DNA from: Helopsaltes ochotensis
Lineage: Eukaryota; Chordata; Aves; Passeriformes; Locustellidae
Length of the DNA: 64,000 nucleotides
Reading direction: 5' to 3'
NCBI GenBank assembly: GCA_013400155.1
Contig: VXBM01001343.1
Coordinates: 1 to 64,000, forward strand
This document shows, in pieces, positions 12,014 through 24,075 of the stretch (positions are counted from its first letter, which is position 1; each line of letters begins with the position of its first letter). A program made the translations under genes and the position numbers. The notes beneath the pieces were generated by a model that was given only the letters and a program-made list of their open reading frames with translations, ran no database searches and was not told where the DNA came from.

Positions 12014-15000
12014 AAAGAGGTCAGTTACGCCTCAGGTATCCTGGTTTCTCTCCTCTGGATGTGAGGGGCAGCATCTCACATCAGAGTGGAACCAGCTCCC
12101 CCACTCTTTCCCTGGTCCATGGGCAGCCAGCTGCCAGCACAGCTCATCAGGCAGGATGGAGCTCAAAGCATCCAAAACTGAGATGGTGTCTCAAGGTGAT
12201 CCCCCACGCGTGGTCACACACAGAATTTCCGGCACAGCCATCCTCATCTCCTGACGCGGCTAAATGGCTCACTGAGGCTGTGTCCACCCACAGCCTGAGG
12301 TGCCACTTTAATCACAAGCTTGTAGGGACTGACAGCTACAGAACTCATCATTTGGCTGTAACAGCCCACTCACCAGCCTGCTTTCCTTTCTGTACCCCAC
12401 ATGACAGCTGCTGGCTCTCCAGCTGAATTGACCACAATGGTTTTGGGGCCCTGGGCATAATGAAAAGCAATGCCTTACTTGAGACAAGTGTGCTGTTGTG
12501 CTCCTCTCATTGCAACAAGAATTTACTAAAACTGGGAATGGTTGAGAGAGAGGCAACAAGAAGACCCAAGACTCTTCAAACTGGGAGAGACAGCTTCACA
12601 GGAGTATTCTTGTGGTCTCTGCAATCACAAATAGCATGAGAGGAGGATGGGGTCTGTTATTCACTATCGTGTTCATTACTGATCTCTGGAAAGCATCAAC
12701 CCAAGATAGCAGGAATCAAGTTCAAAACAAAGGAAAAGAGAGGCTTCTCCATGTAACAGGTCTGGGGAAATCCTTTCCACAGGACACTACGATGCCAAAA
12801 ATGTACGTGAACTCAAGGGGAGACTGGTCAAGTACACAGAAGAAAAATCCACTGAGAATTCTTACATACATTGAACCATGTCTGACTCAGATAATTTTCT
12901 AAGATGAAAATAGCTAGCAGGTGGGAGAGCATTTGGGGGACAAATCATATTTTCTTACTTTTTCCTAACTGTTTGATGTGGATAGAGGAAGGTTATTGGA
13001 CTACATGGACACCTTATTTGGGCCCAGATTAACTGTTCTTTTGTTTGTTTTTTTTTTGTTAATTGATGCTATCTTTCGATTGGTGACTTTTTTAGAGGTT
13101 TCCTTCATTTTTTTCCCAAATAATTTTTACCAGGCTACACTAAACCCAATGAAGGTCAGTCTCTATAACACAACATCGTTGTGGATAAAGCAGGGATGAA
13201 GTAGGGAGTAATACATATTGGCTCTTAGTCTCAAAGCTTAACGAGCAATTGTAGAAGTGCTAAAACAGACAAGTTTGGCAGTTAGTGGGGCAACATGTGT
13301 TTGCCAAGTAACAAGCACATCATTCCTCTAACATTTAATCCCAGCAGCGTCTTACCAGCCAAACGAACAACATTCGCATAAATACTAGAGATTCAATGCC
13401 TTTGTCTGCTCCTCAACACCGTGCTGTCCTCCTCTTCTACAGACTGGGAGCAAAGAAGCAGCAGGGAAAAATCTAGTGAGTCTGAGACTTACAGTGAGTC
13501 TGGAGCTCACATGAGTGAGCAGGGGGACAGGAGAGGAAGAGAAGTGATATCTTTGGGCTGAGTGAGCAGGATTTACCAGTCCTTTGTCCCTGCTCTGGGT
13601 GGGAATTAGACCCATAACTGTCTTCCCAGCACACTTCAGGGCTCTGCATTTCTGTCTCTGCACCCGGCCAGTCCCTTGTCAAAACCTGACTTTCTTATTG
13701 AAACCCCTTTCTTCAGTGTCTATGCACATAAGCAATGAACTCTTCCCACTGAGTAGACATAGCCTTATGCCAAGACAGCCCTTAGCACAGTCCCCAGGAG
13801 GCACCCGTGGCTATTTCCCAAAGCAGTGTGCCTGTCTGCATCTTTCTGCCAGTTTGGAGTTGGTTTTTTTCTCACTACTAACAAAGAAAAGCCTCTGGTT
13901 TGGATATTTTTATATTTAGCAGGCTATCATTTAGAAAGTGTATTTTCTGACCTTCTCTGGGAAGTGCCAAACAGCATGTTAGACAGAGAAGTATCGACCC
14001 AAAGGCCACGAGCTGTGAATGAGTAGGAAGCTCTTATGGGAGTGCTCTAAGCAAGACCCACCACCTGCCAGAAACACCAAACAAAGGTGAAATTCATTCA
14101 CTAAAGTGTTTCCTCAGGAAAGGGCATGCTCCCATTTAATTGCCCTCCTTCATGCTTCACACACCATCTGAAGAAATTTGCTTGTTCTAACTCTAACCTT
14201 TTCTAACCCTAAAAGCAAAGACCCAAACCAACCCTAAAACACAGTCACATTGCCTTCTCAGCCAAGGTGCTGTGGATGAGCTGCAGGCAGAAACAGATCT
14301 CCAGCAAGATGTTTTAAGATGTGTGTCAGCCATTGAGCAGGGAAGGGAGCGCAGGGAGAGCGCATTTCATTGCTGAGCAGCCTGCAAGCATCTGGGAGCA
14401 CGATTTATATTCCCACAACTGCCTCTTCAGGTTAAGGGTGAGCACAGTAAAGGATTCATCACAGAAACTCCAGCAAATGCAGAAAGGGAGGAAAAAGGAA
14501 ACCAGGTTTCTTTGTCTTATCCATTAAAACTAAATTACAGTTATTAGAGAGGAACACCCAAGCACAGCCACAGGACGTTAAGCCATATGTGAATATTTAT
14601 ATACATATTTGTGTGATCAACCAACTGAATATTTACAAAGATTATACCCTGTTTGCACTGAGCATAAATACCTGGGGAAATCAGCCTTTCAAAAACAACA
14701 CCTAAGAGTCCTCCAGCCTCACAAATACACCACCCAGGATACTCTTACGATATTTCTAAACTGAAGCAGCAGGGAAGTAAAGGGCCATGGCACACAGAAC
14801 TGAGAGCGAGGGGAGCACCACACACAGGGAAGGTGTCCCAGTCTGTCAGGGTCTGCGCTTGAATTTCATTGCTGTCATTTGACATAGGCTCATGTGTCCC
14901 TCTCTCCACCACCAAAATGCCACAGAAGAGGATAAACAATGGCAACACTAAGTCACAGGAACTCAGAAAAGTATTGGGAGCACATTGGCTGTCCAGTCCC

Positions 15001-16759
15001 ACCAGCAGTAGAATCATTATTTTCTTTGGTTTGGTTTTCATGTCACATTGCAACAAAAGAGGAGACCCAGAACTCGAGAAAGATCTTGCACCATGGAGGA
15101 CGTTGCAATACAGTTCCAGTGGTTTTCTGTAGACACACCAACATTGTGAGCATTGTGGAGTGTCATGGGCACTTTTGATGCTTGTGCTTTTCCCATTTGA
15201 ATGCTCTATGCAGGTAAATCCAGCTCCAGCCCTGTAAGGAAGATTTCTATTGCCTGTCCTTCCCTCTGGATATACTTTGGATCCTCCCAGCAGACTTTTC
15301 CCATCCTGAAAATCAGTAAGGCAGAGGAAGGAACACCAGATTGGGTACTCCTGTTCACAAAGCAAGCACAGCATGTTTATCTACATTTTTAAGCCAGTTC
15401 CACTAGAAGTTCCCCTTTCTCTGTTCCTCTTTTTCGGTGCTCTCAGCTCCTTATACCACTCCCATGCTCATGTAGGCCTCCCACTCTGTCCATGTCTTTT
15501 CCACCCACCGTATATTGAAGTTTCGAATTTTAATCACTTCTATATGCTTCTGTATGCCCACACACATGCATTTTCCTACTCCTGGACCTTTCCTCTGCAG
15601 GACCCAGCATTTCCTCTGCATACCACCCACAGTCCCTGCAGGTACACTTGCACGGTCCACAGCACACCAAAGAAGCCTATTTGCGAAGACAACCTGAAAT
15701 AAGCGCTAAAAGTTGGAAACTAATTGACTTTTTGTCAAAATCCCAGCACAGGGTAGGGGCTTTTGTTCTCTCAACACCTTGTCCTATTTCCCCAAGGACC
15801 AGCAACCCCAGCAAGTAGGCATCAGGGGTAAGACCCTGGGGATCAGGCCAGTACACTCCTCAGATCAAAGACTCCTGACCTACAGCAAATGGATGCCCCA
15901 GCTGGACCCACACACAGCTGTGGCTTCATGAAAACAATCACTGAGAAACCAGCAAGGCAAAGAGAAGAAGGGACAGCAGAAAACTCCCCACCTCAGCTCT
16001 TCCAGAGCCAAACAATGACTTCAGTCAAGCTGCCTCATCCTACTGTACTTACTGTTTCCCCTTCCACCCCCTTGGCAGCACAAAGCAAACCAATTAGGAC
16101 TGAGCAGCAACTGCTGGGCCATGCACAAGTGAGTTTTCAAGTGAACAAATGGCTGTGAGTGCACATTAAAAGCAGGAAGAGAACACTAATAAGGAAACAA
16201 TTATTTCCTTTTTTTAAACCAGATTTTTTCCTATTCTTTCCTTTTGTCTAGAACGAACAAAACTTTGAGGGAACGAATACAATTCCTGAGATAATCCATG
16301 CTTTGGATCCTGGAAGCATTTGGTACCAACTTCTGGAAAACAAAACAATGATAATGACTCACACTGGGCCTGGGGGTGGCTCGTCACAAATTTAGCAGCA
16401 GCTTCCATGCTCCCAGCTGAGATTGGCTTTGCTGGGTTGTTTTCACAGATCCCAGGACTGCAATTTAGCACATGCAAATCGGCCCAGCAGCCAATTGCAG
16501 CCACCATGCTAGAAAGGCATAAACATGCCATTTAGAAAAATGCTTTGCCATACAAAACATGATTACCTCCTTCATGCCATTTCAGGCTATGGGAGGAAAC
16601 ACTATTTTTATTATTAAACATTACACATCTCTTTTCCTCCAAGGGGAAGAATAATTATTTAAAGGCCTATTATGCAAACATTTATTCACACAATTGAAAG
16701 CTTTGCACGCTACCATTGCATCTGCAGAGGTGATCATCCCCTTGTACTGGATGCTTATG
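12014..16759. other. non-coding stretch with one long chance frame
   Basis: No supported gene. On the minus strand 14745-15374 stays open for 209 codons, but its composition is unlike a folded protein, it matches no family I know, and it overlaps open frames on the other strand. Given how many frames exist in 64 kb, one of this length may arise by chance. Three degenerate telomere-like words lie at 14185-14236. Confidence 0.45.
14185..14236. repeat. degenerate telomere-like motif cluster
   Basis: CTAACCTTTTCTAACCCTAA is followed about 20 bases later by CCAACCCTAAAA. These are imperfect copies of the vertebrate telomere unit CCCTAA. With only about three or four imperfect units this may be coincidence rather than a true interstitial telomere. 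Confidence 0.25.
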
Positions 16760-17234
16760 AGGCCAGTTTTGGGCCCCTAACTTCAAGAAAGACACTGAGG
16801 TGCTCCATACAGCTCCAGAAGAGAGCTGGGGAAGAGTCTAGAGAACAAGTCCTATGAGGAGTGGCTGAGGGAGCTGGGAGTGTTTAACCTGGAGAAAGGG
16901 AGAATCAGAGGGGACTTTATTGCTCTCTGTAACTCCCTGACAGAAGGCCATAGCAAGGGTCAGTCTCTTTAAGTAACAAGTGACAGGACAAGAGGAAATG
17001 GCCTCAAATTGTATCAGGGGAGATTCAGATTGTATATTAGGAAAAAATTTCGTCATGGAAAAGAGTTGCTAAGCATTAGAAAAGGCTGCCCAGGAAAGTG
17101 GTGGAGTCACCATCCCTTGAGGTATTTAAGACACGTGGACGTGGCACTTAGAGGTGAATTTGGTAGTGCTGGGTTAACAGTTGTACTCAATAATTTTAGA
17201 GGTCTTCTACAACTGAAAAAATTCTATATTCTAC
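16760..17234 (+). mobile_element. CR1 LINE, 5'-truncated copy with about 475 bp of 3' end
   Basis: This is the longest repeat in the window. In order it shows AGGCCAGTTTTGGGCCCCTA, the TGAGGAGTGGCTGAGGGAGC block, GAGAATCAGAGGGGACTTTA, AAGTGACAGGACAAGAGGAA, GGCTGCCCAGGAAAGTGGTG, and the ending GGTCTTCTAC then ATTCTATATTCTAC. These are the successive blocks of the avian CR1 ORF2 C-terminus and 3' UTR. A stretch after GAAAGACACTGAGGTGCTCC is shorter than in typical copies, suggesting an internal deletion. The ATTCTATG terminal repeat has decayed. The frame is broken and the element is inactive. Confidence 0.95.
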
Positions 17235-19487
17235 AAGAAATCTCATCTAGTTTTCAGACCATGCTGAACTTTTGATGATGTATGTGCAACCTGGACTAAA
17301 AAATTTAAAACTAGCATCAGTTTGGTAAAAAATTAAACAGGTTACTTCTGGAAAGCAGCAGAAAGGGCTGTGGGAAGACAAGTGGCTTAGTTTTGAGACA
17401 AAGTTCAGTGAGCCAGAAGTAGATCATTCTCACAACAAAGCTGGAAGATTTCTTGCACAAACAAAGCAGGAAGATTTCAATTTCTTTAATGAGCAGGGCT
17501 TTCCATCTGGGAATGATATCTATGAAATACCTCCAGAGGGATCTGCTGGAAGCAGAAAACAAGCCTACTGTCAATGGTCTGTGGACAAGGAAAACAAGAA
17601 GAATTTTAGGGATGATACATACCACTTATCTAAAATAATGGTTCTGGTTGGGACTAGGTACATGCATAGAGTTAAAAATGCACTCAGATGGTTCAGTAAG
17701 CTCAGATCTGTCTCCAGAAATACTCCTTGGTCTTCAAGTGGACATGACCTAGAGACAGTCACACAGCTCTTAAGCTGAAAGCATCTGCTCTGAAAGTCCT
17801 TAACTTTACACATCTGCCTTTGACCCTGGATTCTTTTGTTACTCTTCAAGTGGAAAAACGGCAACACAGAATTTTATACACACAGTCATCCAAGAAAACC
17901 AATGGAAAAGCCGAAAAATTATTTCATTATATTGTTAGTTAACATTTCCCTTAAATCTTTCAGTTTATAATGCATCACAATTGTACATGGTGTTTAGCCT
18001 CAGACAAACTTTGTCTTTTCTTGGCTGAGATTAGGAAGTGAAGGAAGTTAAGCTTTATTCCTTTACAAAACCATGCAAACCTTCAGGTGAGAAGTGCCAT
18101 AAACCAGGTAACCTCTGCTTCAGAGTCCTGTTTATCATCCTGATTATAGGTACTTAACAAAATTCAAATTACTCTTATTTTTCTTGTATTTGCTCATTCA
18201 CAGAAAGTAAAACATTTTCCAAATATGATTCAATATCAGTGATGCTCTGGTAGGGTCCAGACAAGTTTGACTATTCAGAAGACTGAGTGAAGATCCAGCA
18301 ATTCCAGATGCCCAGCTCTGTAACCTCAGACATCTGGCTGACAGCTCTGCATTGCTAAGCCACTTTACACCCAGGGAGTTCCTGGACTTGCATTTCTTTT
18401 GAAGATTTATGAAATACTTTATTGCAAACTAAAAAATAAAATCCTGCATAATATCAAAGACTTTCCTTTGCATAACTACACAGAACTGGCTGCGAGCGCT
18501 TAAAGAAAGTTATATGCAGATAACTAAGTTCATTATCATTTATATCGCTGGAATTTTTGTATGATAGAAACTAAGAAATTTCATCAAATAAAAACGCTAA
18601 AATATTCATCATTTCTAGCTCAGTCAGAACAGATTTTTTTACAAAGATGCACAAGCACTATGGGCTTCCAGGAGAAATACTTAGCCAATGTCTGCATGAG
18701 AGGGTTACTTGAATAAAGGAAAGTGTGGATTTAAAATGCTATAGCTATTCTTGAATAATACCCCAGAGGAGTGCTCCTGTTATAATAAAAAAGATTTTTC
18801 ACAGTTTTGTTTAATTCATTTCCCAGCTGAATTAAACTAAATCAGACAGAGGTATTCTTTCCACTAGCATATGAGTGTCAACAATAGGCATTATCCCAGA
18901 ACACCACAGGTACTTAAGTTCCACTGGTCAGCAAGTGTTATTTTTCCAAAAACACGAAACAGGAGGAGGGAGCCTGAACAAAATATGTGCTGTAACAGTA
19001 GCAGAGAATGGTGGGAAAGATGCCTGGCTGGGAAGGAAAATGTACTGATGACCCCCAGTCAGATCCCAGTGCTTCTCAGCCTTGCGACCCTGTCTCAGCT
19101 CCAGCTCAGCACCACTAAGCCACCGTTCCCATCTCCCACCAGCAGTGCACATCCACACTCTGAGCTGCCACGTATCAGAGCCTCTCTGTGCTCCCTGAAC
19201 TCAGCAAGGAACTGCAGGTTTCACTATCTGTCACTTACATACACTGATATGTAAGTATAGAATTAGCTTCCAGTAATTTGAAGCTGAACCGTGCAGTATT
19301 TGCTGTTTACTTGAACAAGCAGCAGTGGGAAAATTTTCAAGAGCTAGTGTATGGAAATAAAATGTAGATGGATGCATAGACAACTGCACAAGCAAACAAA
19401 GGAGTGCCTGTTCCGCTCATAAGCCAAATGCTATTCTTGAATATGCAATTGTACCTCCTATGTGTGTGATTCCATTTGCATCTGCAG
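17235..19487. other. non-coding stretch
   Basis: AT-rich unique sequence follows the CR1 copy. Between 17900 and 18850 it is particularly AT-rich and contains only short open frames. No exon or repeat is supported. If the candidate exons at 633 and 19488 belong together, this is intron. Confidence 0.45.
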
Positions 19488-19677
19488 ATGTTTTGCTCGT
19501 GCAGAACATGCTATGATAGCACCCCAAATAGTCTCAGGGAAAATGCAAAGATGTATACGGGCAGCAACAGACAGGCTGATGGCAGAGATACAGCCTGACC
19601 CTGCCTACCTAGACAGAATGCTTGTTCCAGTTGCCCCAAATATCACACTTAGTATTGTGAGGCCTGAAGAAATATGA
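19488..19677 (+). CDS. candidate terminal coding exon, protein not recognised
   Basis: A pyrimidine-leaning tract ends in CATCTGCAG at 19487, a fair splice acceptor. The frame entered with one base completing a split codon stays open for 62 codons to a TGA at 19675-19677. The encoded stretch opens CFARAEHAMIAPQIVSGKMQ and ends NITLSIVRPEEI. It has balanced composition with charged, aliphatic and proline residues, unlike the C/W/Q-heavy chance frames elsewhere. The entry phase matches the exit phase of the exon at 633-724, although one in three random pairs would also match. An AATAAA lies at 19928-19933, with TG-rich sequence about 20-30 bases later, as expected for a polyadenylation site about 250 bases after the stop. 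I recognise no domain. Further exons may lie between the two, and a chance frame remains possible. Confidence 0.32.
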
Positions 19678-19927
19678 AGACTTACTGTGCCAGACATCAT
19701 TTTAATTTGCCATAAAGCCAGCATCAATCACTATATTTCCAGGAGCATCTCCAAATTTCACCACTGTGAGACTCCCATGGAAGCCAAGTTCAGGATTTAC
19801 TTTCAATATGAGCTTAATTTGTACTGAAGGCATCAATTTGCAAAATAGGGACTTAAACAGAGAAGTACTCTTATGAATGTTTGAGAATAGATCAGTCTCT
19901 GGATACAACCAAATCTCTATTACTGAA

Positions 19928-19975
19928 AATAAAGCTGAAAATGCATTGATGCTGAATGCTGTTGCTGGTTGATGT
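19928..19975 (+). terminator. possible polyadenylation signal and downstream element
   Basis: AATAAA at 19928-19933 is followed by TGCTGTTGCTGGTTGATGTG near 19955, a TG-rich stretch of the kind that follows cleavage sites. It would end the transcript that contains the candidate exon at 19488-19677. AATAAA alone is common in AT-rich DNA. Confidence 0.3.
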
Positions 19976-19977
19976 GA

Positions 19978-22839
19978 GAAGTATCTGTGGTTTTAGCAAT
20001 GATGCATCCCACAGGAGAGTCTATACAGGAGCCAAGGGGAGGAGAGACATGAGACAGAAAAACTCGTAGAGCCAAGTAAGAAATCCTTCTGGAGGAAGAC
20101 TGAAACACACTCACTAGCAGTAATCTCCATGCTGCTATAATGCAGCCTATGGGTACAGGGCCTTTTACATCAAAATGCCTGCAAACCAGGTACAGATCAC
20201 CCAAAATAGTTTTTCGTAACTCTATTCACAGCTACGACAACAATACAGTCATGACTTCATATTTACCTTGAACTTAACAGTGTAGTAGCTGTTTCATAAT
20301 TTTGGCTAGGAAGCCAAAAGCAAAAAAAAAGTCTGGACTGGCAAACCACATCTCCTAAGCAAAGGGGAAAAGAGTGTTAGCAGAGAAAATAATTAAATAA
20401 CAAAACACTTAACAAAATTAACTGTGGTTGCACCATCACAATGGAAAATATCTCTGCGCATGCAGTACAATCAGTCAGCTTATAAACTCTGAAACTAAGA
20501 TAACAAATGAAGCACCTGAAAGATGATACAGGATGTTGCTGCGCTAAAATATTTAAAAAGAAATTCACAAAGGAAGAGGATAAATCTCAATCTGCATTGC
20601 TATGAATTATTTGCCCTTTTGTGGTGGCTTGGAGACCCATTAAGCCCCATTTTGCAAGGTGCTGTTCAAACAACCACAGCCTGCCCCTAAGACAAGGTCT
20701 GCACGCTTCGGAAGTGGAGCATAAGAAAACAACAGGCTAGAGTTAGCTAAAGTAAAGAGGTGAGGGGTCTTTGCACAACAATAAAAAAATCTTGCTAATT
20801 TTTTTGCTAACATCACAATAGAGCTGTACAGTACAATAAAAAACCTCCTTCAGTATTTCACTGTTTCTCTTTGAAGCGTCATGCATTAGCTTCTGGCAGA
20901 ATCAGGAGTGGTCTAAGGCTCTGAGTCAGCACAACACAGATATGTGAATCTGACTTTAAACGTGTGCTTACATCCTTATGAGTTGTTTGCATTAAAAAAA
21001 ACATAGAACTGAGAAAGGCAAAAGGCTTGGTCAATTTGTCAGAATAACTTCAGATCAGAGGATCAAGGACATGTAAGTAGCTCAATCTGTGCCACCGCTG
21101 TTGTGGTCCACATTTCCACACTCCTTCCACTGCCATAATTTTATAATCCTTTTGCTGGTTTATGTCTCTGACTGGCTTGGCCCCACAAGGCCACGCTGGG
21201 CACAGCACTACACCTTTAGGGTTGTTGCCAGAGTACACACCTGTCTCCTGGGGCACGCTCACCTTCTGAACAAGTAGCAAGGAGATTTATCCTCCAGCAG
21301 GCCCACCCCACAGAGACCCTCTTATAGGTGGAAGCTTTAATTTTTACTGCACATTTTCCAAGAACATAAACCCGAATCTTAATGGAAAATGAAAAAAGGC
21401 AACCAAGGAGAGGGAATGTATTTTAGCATCCTGATTCAAAGCAACAGACCCCATCTGCAGTGATCAGGCTCATGGTGGCACGGCACTAGTACCTGCAAAA
21501 TAAGCTCAGTTGGAGATAACAGTAGGAGATCATTCCCATAGACTGTCTTCTTACAGCACATCAGGAAATACAAAGGCTACACAATGTTCAGCATCATTCA
21601 TCAGAATAGGGGAAGTAAGAAAAGACTCAGGCACCACATATGCATCAAGCGCACTCCAGCACAGGATCCACCTGTAAAGCCAAAGCAGCTCAGACAGGAA
21701 ACTACTAGGACAGTATCATTGACTTCTGGTTCACTAAAGGTACAGCCTAGCATCCCCTATGGCCTGAGCACCACCACACTTTTACCAGTAGCTTATTAAT
21801 CTCTTTAGTGATCCAGGTTTCCAAAAGACACAAAACAAACAATCACATATAGCACTACGGTGAAAACTCCATTATAGCTTTTCACTGGAAAGACTAGTGT
21901 GTATACTGCTTCCACGTGCAGCCATAATTAAATCTATGTATTTATCATATTGTTCTTCAAAGCAGGGCAGAACATGCTTCGAAAGGGAGTCCAGAGCTCT
22001 CTCCCAAAGATTCCCCTGTTGCCATGAACTTGTCACAGACAGCAATTTGTACACAAGAGTGTCATGGGAGGGAAGAGGCTACTGAGGCATAAACGGGTGG
22101 CTATAACCATTAACAGCTTTTCCTTAGCAAGGCCAAAAGGGAATCCAGGCTACCTCAGCAACAGCGTTCCCCTAAGAACAGCCTTTCTCTTCAAGAGAAC
22201 ACCGAGCATTTGCACTGGAGGTGTGGACACTTTTCTCTTCTAGGACCAAGATCTCCCAAAAAAACCCAACAGAAATATTAGGAAAGAATACTCTAAAAGA
22301 CATCCTCATAAGCACCCAATTAGTAGCTTCTACGAATCTTAATAATAACAACAGTAACACTGGATTTCATTCCATAGGTGTTTACTCAGTGTTATAGAGA
22401 GGAAAAGTCAGATTCATGGAAGAAACACATGTAGCGCAGAAGAAATTGTAGAAACACCACTTTAAAAGCTTCAACAAGATCATCCTAAAACTCAGGGTTA
22501 CTACCACAACAAACAAAAGCACTCATGCACTTATTCTCCTCTTCAAAAAGTGTTCAGGGGAAGTGTTTAGGATCACAAATATCGTTCAGAAATTCATCCC
22601 ACTGCACTTCCTTCCCATCCTAGTGAAATTATCTCTCCCTAACAGACTAGGAGCTGAGACGGGAGTTGGGAGTCTCCTCAGGCCCCCCATCAGGAGTGGG
22701 TACGGATTTCTCTTTGCTTCTAAGTACATCCCCATTCAAAAACACATTCAATACCCTCCACCAGAAAACCACTGCGACATTACTACTACCAGAAGCACAA
22801 AGTACAGAGAGCTTCTACAGTGGGGCCAACCCTAGAGTT
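19978..22839. other. non-coding stretch
   Basis: Unique sequence without a supported exon or repeat. The last few hundred bases become richer in G+C as the CpG-rich block is approached. Confidence 0.45.
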
Positions 22840-22883
22840 GTGCGGGGCCATTTGGCACTCTGGGGAAGGTTATCCCCATATTG

Positions 22884-23090
22884 GCCAGGTGGTAACAGAG
22901 GCAGAGTTCGGGGTTCCAGGTGGGATGAGAAATACAGGGGTCCTATAGGAAGAAAAAGGACCCGAGCGGGCTGCAGGTGGGATGGGGAGCAATAATGAGG
23001 GTCACGTGTGAGGTAGGAATCTCCGTGAGGACAAAGGACACACGTGCGGGTTCCGTGTGGGTGGGGGCTCCAGGCGGGATTAAGCACAGG
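22884..23090. repeat. degenerate minisatellite at left edge of gap
   Basis: The word CCAGGTGG or GCAGGTGGGAT or CCAGGCGGGAT recurs at about 22884, 22917, 22974 and 23071, each followed by an A-rich patch and then a run of G. Spacing varies (33, 57, 97), so copies are unequal and diverged. The array runs toward the N gap, which may hide more copies. Confidence 0.45.
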
Positions 23091-23125
23091 GCGGGGTGGG
23101 GGCCAGGCCCCGGGTAGAGCGTGGC

Positions 23126-23869
23126 NNNNNNNNNNNNNNNNNNNNNNNNNNNNNNNNNNNNNNNNNNNNNNNNNNNNNNNNNNNNNNNNNNNNNNNNNNN
23201 NNNNNNNNNNNNNNNNNNNNNNNNNNNNNNNNNNNNNNNNNNNNNNNNNNNNNNNNNNNNNNNNNNNNNNNNNNNNNNNNNNNNNNNNNNNNNNNNNNNN
23301 NNNNNNNNNNNNNNNNNNNNNNNNNNNNNNNNNNNNNNNNNNNNNNNNNNNNNNNNNNNNNNNNNNNNNNNNNNNNNNNNNNNNNNNNNNNNNNNNNNNN
23401 NNNNNNNNNNNNNNNNNNNNNNNNNNNNNNNNNNNNNNNNNNNNNNNNNNNNNNNNNNNNNNNNNNNNNNNNNNNNNNNNNNNNNNNNNNNNNNNNNNNN
23501 NNNNNNNNNNNNNNNNNNNNNNNNNNNNNNNNNNNNNNNNNNNNNNNNNNNNNNNNNNNNNNNNNNNNNNNNNNNNNNNNNNNNNNNNNNNNNNNNNNNN
23601 NNNNNNNNNNNNNNNNNNNNNNNNNNNNNNNNNNNNNNNNNNNNNNNNNNNNNNNNNNNNNNNNNNNNNNNNNNNNNNNNNNNNNNNNNNNNNNNNNNNN
23701 NNNNNNNNNNNNNNNNNNNNNNNNNNNNNNNNNNNNNNNNNNNNNNNNNNNNNNNNNNNNNNNNNNNNNNNNNNNNNNNNNNNNNNNNNNNNNNNNNNNN
23801 NNNNNNNNNNNNNNNNNNNNNNNNNNNNNNNNNNNNNNNNNNNNNNNNNNNNNNNNNNNNNNNNNNNNN
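23126..23869. other. assembly gap, 744 N
   Basis: The sequence is undetermined for 744 positions. The non-round length suggests an estimated or closed-scaffold gap rather than a fixed placeholder. It lies inside the CpG-rich block, so a GC-rich promoter or first exon could be missing. Confidence 0.98.
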
Positions 23870-24075
23870 GGGGAGGGTGAGAGGGAAGGAAGGAAGAGAG
23901 GGAGGGAGGAGACAGCCCCGCCGCCCGCCCCAGCAGCGCCGCGGGTGCCCCAGCCACAGAGGGCACCACGTGCGGGGCACCGAGCGCGGCCCTTCCGGGG
24001 CTCCCGGGGGCTGGAACCGGCGACGCGGCCGGGAAGAAGAGACACCTCTGGTCCTAAATCACCGGTGGGTGCGAG

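Larger units (their letters stand above)
22840..24075. promoter_or_regulatory. CpG-rich block, probable CpG-island promoter, interrupted by gap
   Basis: Both sides of the N run are strongly G+C-rich and carry many CpG, in contrast to the rest of the window. On the right, 23915-24060 reads through CCCCGCCGCCCGCCCC and CCGGCGACGCGGCCGGG. CACGTG E-boxes occur on both flanks at 23003, 23041 and 23967. CpG islands of this kind usually mark vertebrate promoters, and the missing 744 bases may hold a start site and first exon. No donor is clear enough to choose a direction: possible plus-strand donors lie near 24062 and 24272, and I found no obvious minus-strand one. Large translated frames reported across the gap would be artefacts of N. 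Confidence 0.6.

Noticed and set aside
12970..13030. GGTTATTGGACTACATGGACAC, slightly CR1-like
   Set aside because: Only a few words resemble the CR1 3' region and the neighbouring landmarks are absent.
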